From Phytophthora sp. 'mugwort' (taxonomy: Eukaryota > Oomycota > Peronosporomycetes > Peronosporales > Peronosporaceae): DNA of 55,466 nt. Shown one piece after another: positions 53,108-55,466 of the stretch (positions are counted from its first letter, which is position 1; each line of letters starts with the position of its first letter). The notes under the pieces were generated by a model that made no database searches, was not told where the DNA came from, and saw only the letters and a program-made list of their open reading frames with translations. The DNA is taken from contig JAUCEF010000061.1 of NCBI GenBank assembly GCA_033558025.1, positions 1-55,466 on the forward strand, in the 5' to 3' direction. Made by a program: the position numbers and the translations under genes.

Positions 53108-54085
53108 TATACACAATTTTAAAATTTTTAATTTTCATATTACCTTTATTAATTGCTGTGGCTTATTTTACTTTAGTTGAACGTAAAATATTAGCTTCTA
53201 TTCAAAGAAGAAGAGGACCTAATGTTGTAGGTACTTTTGGATTATTACAACCATTAGCTGATGGTCTTAAATTATTCGTAAAAGAAACAATTTTACCAAG
53301 TAATGCTGATGTAATTTTATTTATATTTGCACCTATTTTAGCTTTTTTTTTTAAGTCTATTAAGTTGGACAATAATACCTTTAGGTTTTGGTATGTTTTT
53401 TACTGAATTAAATATTGGTATTTTATATTTAATAGCAATTTCATCTTTAGGTGTATACGGTGTTATTATAGGTGGTTGGTCAAGTAATTCTAAATATTCG
53501 TTTTTAGGGGCTTTAAGATCAACAGCACAAATGATTTCATATGAATTAACTATTGGGTTTTCAATTCTTTCAGTAATTGTTTGTGCAAAATCTTTAAATT
53601 TAATTTCTATTATTTGGGCACAAAAAACGGTATGGTATTGTTTTCCTCTTTTTCCTATTTTTATAATTTTTTTTATATCTTGTTTAGCAGAAACAAATCG
53701 ACATCCCTTTGATTTACCTGAAGCTGAAGCTGAATTAGTTTCAGGTTATAATGTAGAATATTCTGCAATGGGTTTTGCATTATTTTTTTTAGGTGAATAT
53801 GCTAATATGTTATTAATGAGTAGTTTAACTACGATTTTATTTTTAGGTGGTTGGTTAGCACCTTTCCCTTTTAGTATAAATTGTATTAATTTTTTACCCG
53901 GATCTTTTTGGTTTAGTATTAAAATTTGTTTTTTTGTTGTTTTATTTGTAGTTGCTCGAGCTATTTTACCTCGATATCGTTATGACCAATTAATGCGTTT
54001 AGGTTGGAAAGTATTTCTACCTTTTTCATTATCCTGGTTTTTATATACTGCAAGTATTTTAATAAGTTTTAATTGGTTAATTTAA
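53104..54085 (+). CDS. nad1: NADH dehydrogenase subunit 1, copy C, one frameshift
   Basis: It is the same gene as 10983-11963, but the T run at about 53343-53352 has 10 bases instead of 9. This splits the frame into 100 and 230 codons. Both halves otherwise match the intact copies exactly. Confidence 0.92.
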
Positions 54086-54087
54086 TT

Positions 54088-54390
54088 ATGAATATTTTAA
54101 ATCATTTTATTTTTACTTTTTTTTTATTCTGTCTTGGATTATTTGGTATAATTTTAAATAGACAGAATATTATTATTATTTTAATGTCTATTGAATTATT
54201 ATTATTATCAATTAATTTAAATTTTATTTATTTTGCAGTTTTAATTGATGATATAATAGGACAAGTTTTTTCTTTATTAATTTTAACAGTAGCTGCAGCA
54301 GAATCAGCTATTGGATTAGCTATTATGATTATTTTCTTTAAATTATATGGAGATATTTCAATTTATAAAATAAATTTATTATCATTATAA
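54088..54390 (+). CDS. nad4L: NADH dehydrogenase subunit 4L, copy C
   Basis: It encodes the same 100-residue protein as the other copies and is intact. It ends directly at the second 55-bp spacer. Confidence 0.95.
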   Translation: MNILNHFIFTFFLFCLGLFGIILNRQNIIIILMSIELLLLSINLNFIYFAVLIDDIIGQVFSLLILTVAAAESAIGLAIMIIFFKLYGDISIYKINLLSL

Positions 54391-54445
54391 TAAATTTATT
54401 TTATAAATTGAAATATCTCCATATAATTTAAAGAAAATAAATTTA
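54391..54445. repeat. 55-bp spacer at second symmetry axis (junction C)
   Basis: Its reverse complement equals four bases plus an exact copy of the last 50 bases of the nad4L core 3' end (equivalent to 12207-12256). The outer 12 bases on each side pair with each other. The centre is ATAT-CTCC-ATAT, the complement of ATAT-GGAG-ATAT at junction A. Its length equals that of junction A but its orientation is opposite. Confidence 0.8.
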
Positions 54446-54747
54446 TTATAATGATAATAAATTTATTTTATAAATTGAAATATCTCCATATAATTTAAAG
54501 AAAATAATCATAATAGCTAATCCAATAGCTGATTCTGCTGCAGCTACTGTTAAAATTAATAAAGAAAAAACTTGTCCTATTATATCATCAATTAAAACTG
54601 CAAAATAAATAAAATTTAAATTAATTGATAATAATAATAATTCAATAGACATTAAAATAATAATAATATTCTGTCTATTTAAAATTATACCAAATAATCC
54701 AAGACAGAATAAAAAAAAGTAAAAATAAAATGATTTAAAATATTCAT
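54446..54747 (-). CDS. nad4L: NADH dehydrogenase subunit 4L, copy D, one frameshift
   Basis: It is the same gene as the other copies. An 8-base A run near 54711-54718 (9 in arm B) shifts the first 30 codons; from the internal MSIELLLL onward the frame is intact. Confidence 0.9.
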
Positions 54748-54749
54748 AA

Positions 54750-55466
54750 TTAAATTAACCAATTAAAACTTATTAAAATACTTGCAGTATATAAAAACCA
54801 GGATAATGAAAAAGGTAGAAATACTTTCCAACCTAAACGCATTAATTGGTCATAACGATATCGAGGTAAAATAGCTCGAGCAACTACAAATAAAACAACA
54901 AAAAAACAAATTTTAATACTAAACCAAAAAGATCCGGGTAAAAAATTAATACAATTTATACTAAAAGGGAAAGGTGCTAACCAACCACCTAAAAATAAAA
55001 TCGTAGTTAAACTACTCATTAATAACATATTAGCATATTCACCTAAAAAAAATAATGCAAAACCCATTGCAGAATATTCTACATTATAACCTGAAACTAA
55101 TTCAGCTTCAGCTTCAGGTAAATCAAAGGGATGTCGATTTGTTTCTGCTAAACAAGATATAAAAAAAATTATAAAAATAGGAAAAAGAGGAAAACAATAC
55201 CATACCGTTTTTTGTGCCCAAATAATAGAAATTAAATTTAAAGATTTTGCACAAACAATTACTGAAAGAATTGAAAACCCAATAGTTAATTCATATGAAA
55301 TCATTTGTGCTGTTGATCTTAAAGCCCCTAAAAACGAATATTTAGAATTACTTGACCAACCACCTATAATAACACCGTATACACCTAAAGATGAAATTGC
55401 TATTAAATATAAAATACCAATATTTAATTCAGTAAAAAACATACCAAAACCTAAAGGTATTATTGT
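54750..55466 (-). CDS. nad1: NADH dehydrogenase subunit 1, copy D, 5' part beyond window
   Basis: It is open from the window edge to the stop and covers the last 238 codons of nad1, identical to the other copies. The start codon would lie about 264 bp beyond the end. Confidence 0.93.
   Translation of the reverse strand, partial: TIIPLGFGMFFTELNIGILYLIAISSLGVYGVIIGGWSSNSKYSFLGALRSTAQMISYELTIGFSILSVIVCAKSLNLISIIWAQKTVWYCFPLFPIFIIFFISCLAETNRHPFDLPEAEAELVSGYNVEYSAMGFALFFLGEYANMLLMSSLTTILFLGGWLAPFPFSINCINFLPGSFWFSIKICFFVVLFVVARAILPRYRYDQLMRLGWKVFLPFSLSWFLYTASILISFNWLI

Larger units (their letters stand above)
51540..54390 (+). repeat. Third copy of nad11 3'-nad1-nad4L repeat (copy C)
   Basis: This matches 9415-12268 with seven single-base indels (six in nad11, one in nad1), all but the AAA/AA change near 51728 in runs of three or more A or T. 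The left boundary is at the TGTATTCATTG shared with 9415. An inverted repeat GTACAC-GTT-GTGTAC lies 10 bp inside the boundary. The distance from copy A is about 42.12 kb. Confidence 0.95.
54446..55466 (-). repeat. Fourth, truncated inverted copy (copy D)
   Basis: This matches 12324-13345 and runs to the window end. One A is missing in the nad4L A run near 54711. Because it ends inside nad1, it cannot be told whether cob or the nad11 5' part would follow, which would decide between junction types. Confidence 0.95.

Overview
This window is a very AT-rich mitochondrial genome from a stramenopile-type protist. The standard genetic code fits: the only tRNA-Trp has anticodon CCA, and UGA serves as a stop (nad11, rps13). 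Complex I is large (nad1-7, 4L, 9, 11), with cob, cox1-3, atp1/6/8/9, many ribosomal protein genes still in bacterial order, tatC, and no tRNA-Thr. That set fits Pseudofungi (oomycete or hyphochytrid-like) best. The phylum-level call is inference; no database was used.

Layout. Positions 1-12268 carry rpl10(-), nad7(-), then on the plus strand nad2, trnF, rps10, trnR/Q/I/V, rps12, rps7, cox3, atp6, trnD, nad3, atp9, nad9, cob, a 5'-truncated nad11, nad1 and nad4L. After a 55-bp hairpin-forming spacer the whole block is repeated in inverse from 12324 to 24594. Single-copy sequence follows. Positions 24621-30955 (plus) hold trnH, nad4, trnE, atp1, nad5, nad6 and trnR. Positions 31352-48843 (minus, read right to left) hold rpl2-rps19-rps3-rpl16-trnM-orf222-atp8-trnK-trnA-rps14-rps8-rpl6-rps2-rps4-rrl-five tRNAs-rpl14-rpl5-trnG-orf186-trnG-trnY-rrs-trnW-cox2-cox1-orf137. 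Positions 48872-51540 hold rps13, rps11, trnS, trnC(-), a possible rpl31, tatC(-), two trnL and the 5' part of nad11. From 51540 a third copy of nad11 3'-nad1-nad4L begins, followed by another 55-bp spacer and an inverted fourth copy cut by the window end.

The simplest reading is a repeating unit of about 42.1 kb (symmetry axes near 12296 and 54418) with about 2.9-kb inverted copies of nad11 3'-nad1-nad4L at both ends. The contig reads through each end into its own reverse complement. This could be a linear mtDNA with hairpin-closed ends or head-to-head multimers. It could also be a circular map with a palindromic inverted-repeat junction, or a fold-back read or assembly artefact. The 55-bp spacers fold into hairpins and occur in opposite orientations at the two junctions, resembling flip/flop terminal loops. 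This is the most interesting feature of the window.

Many reading frames are broken by one-base changes, mostly in A or T runs, and often only one repeat copy is affected. Long-read consensus error is the likeliest cause, so gene spans are given through the frameshifts. Functionally the genes encode respiratory complexes I, III, IV and V, the mitoribosome (two rRNAs, about 20 proteins), 23 distinct tRNAs and a Tat translocase subunit. Two ORFs (orf137, orf186) are unidentified. rps4 appears to have an expanded 36-bp tandem repeat inside it.
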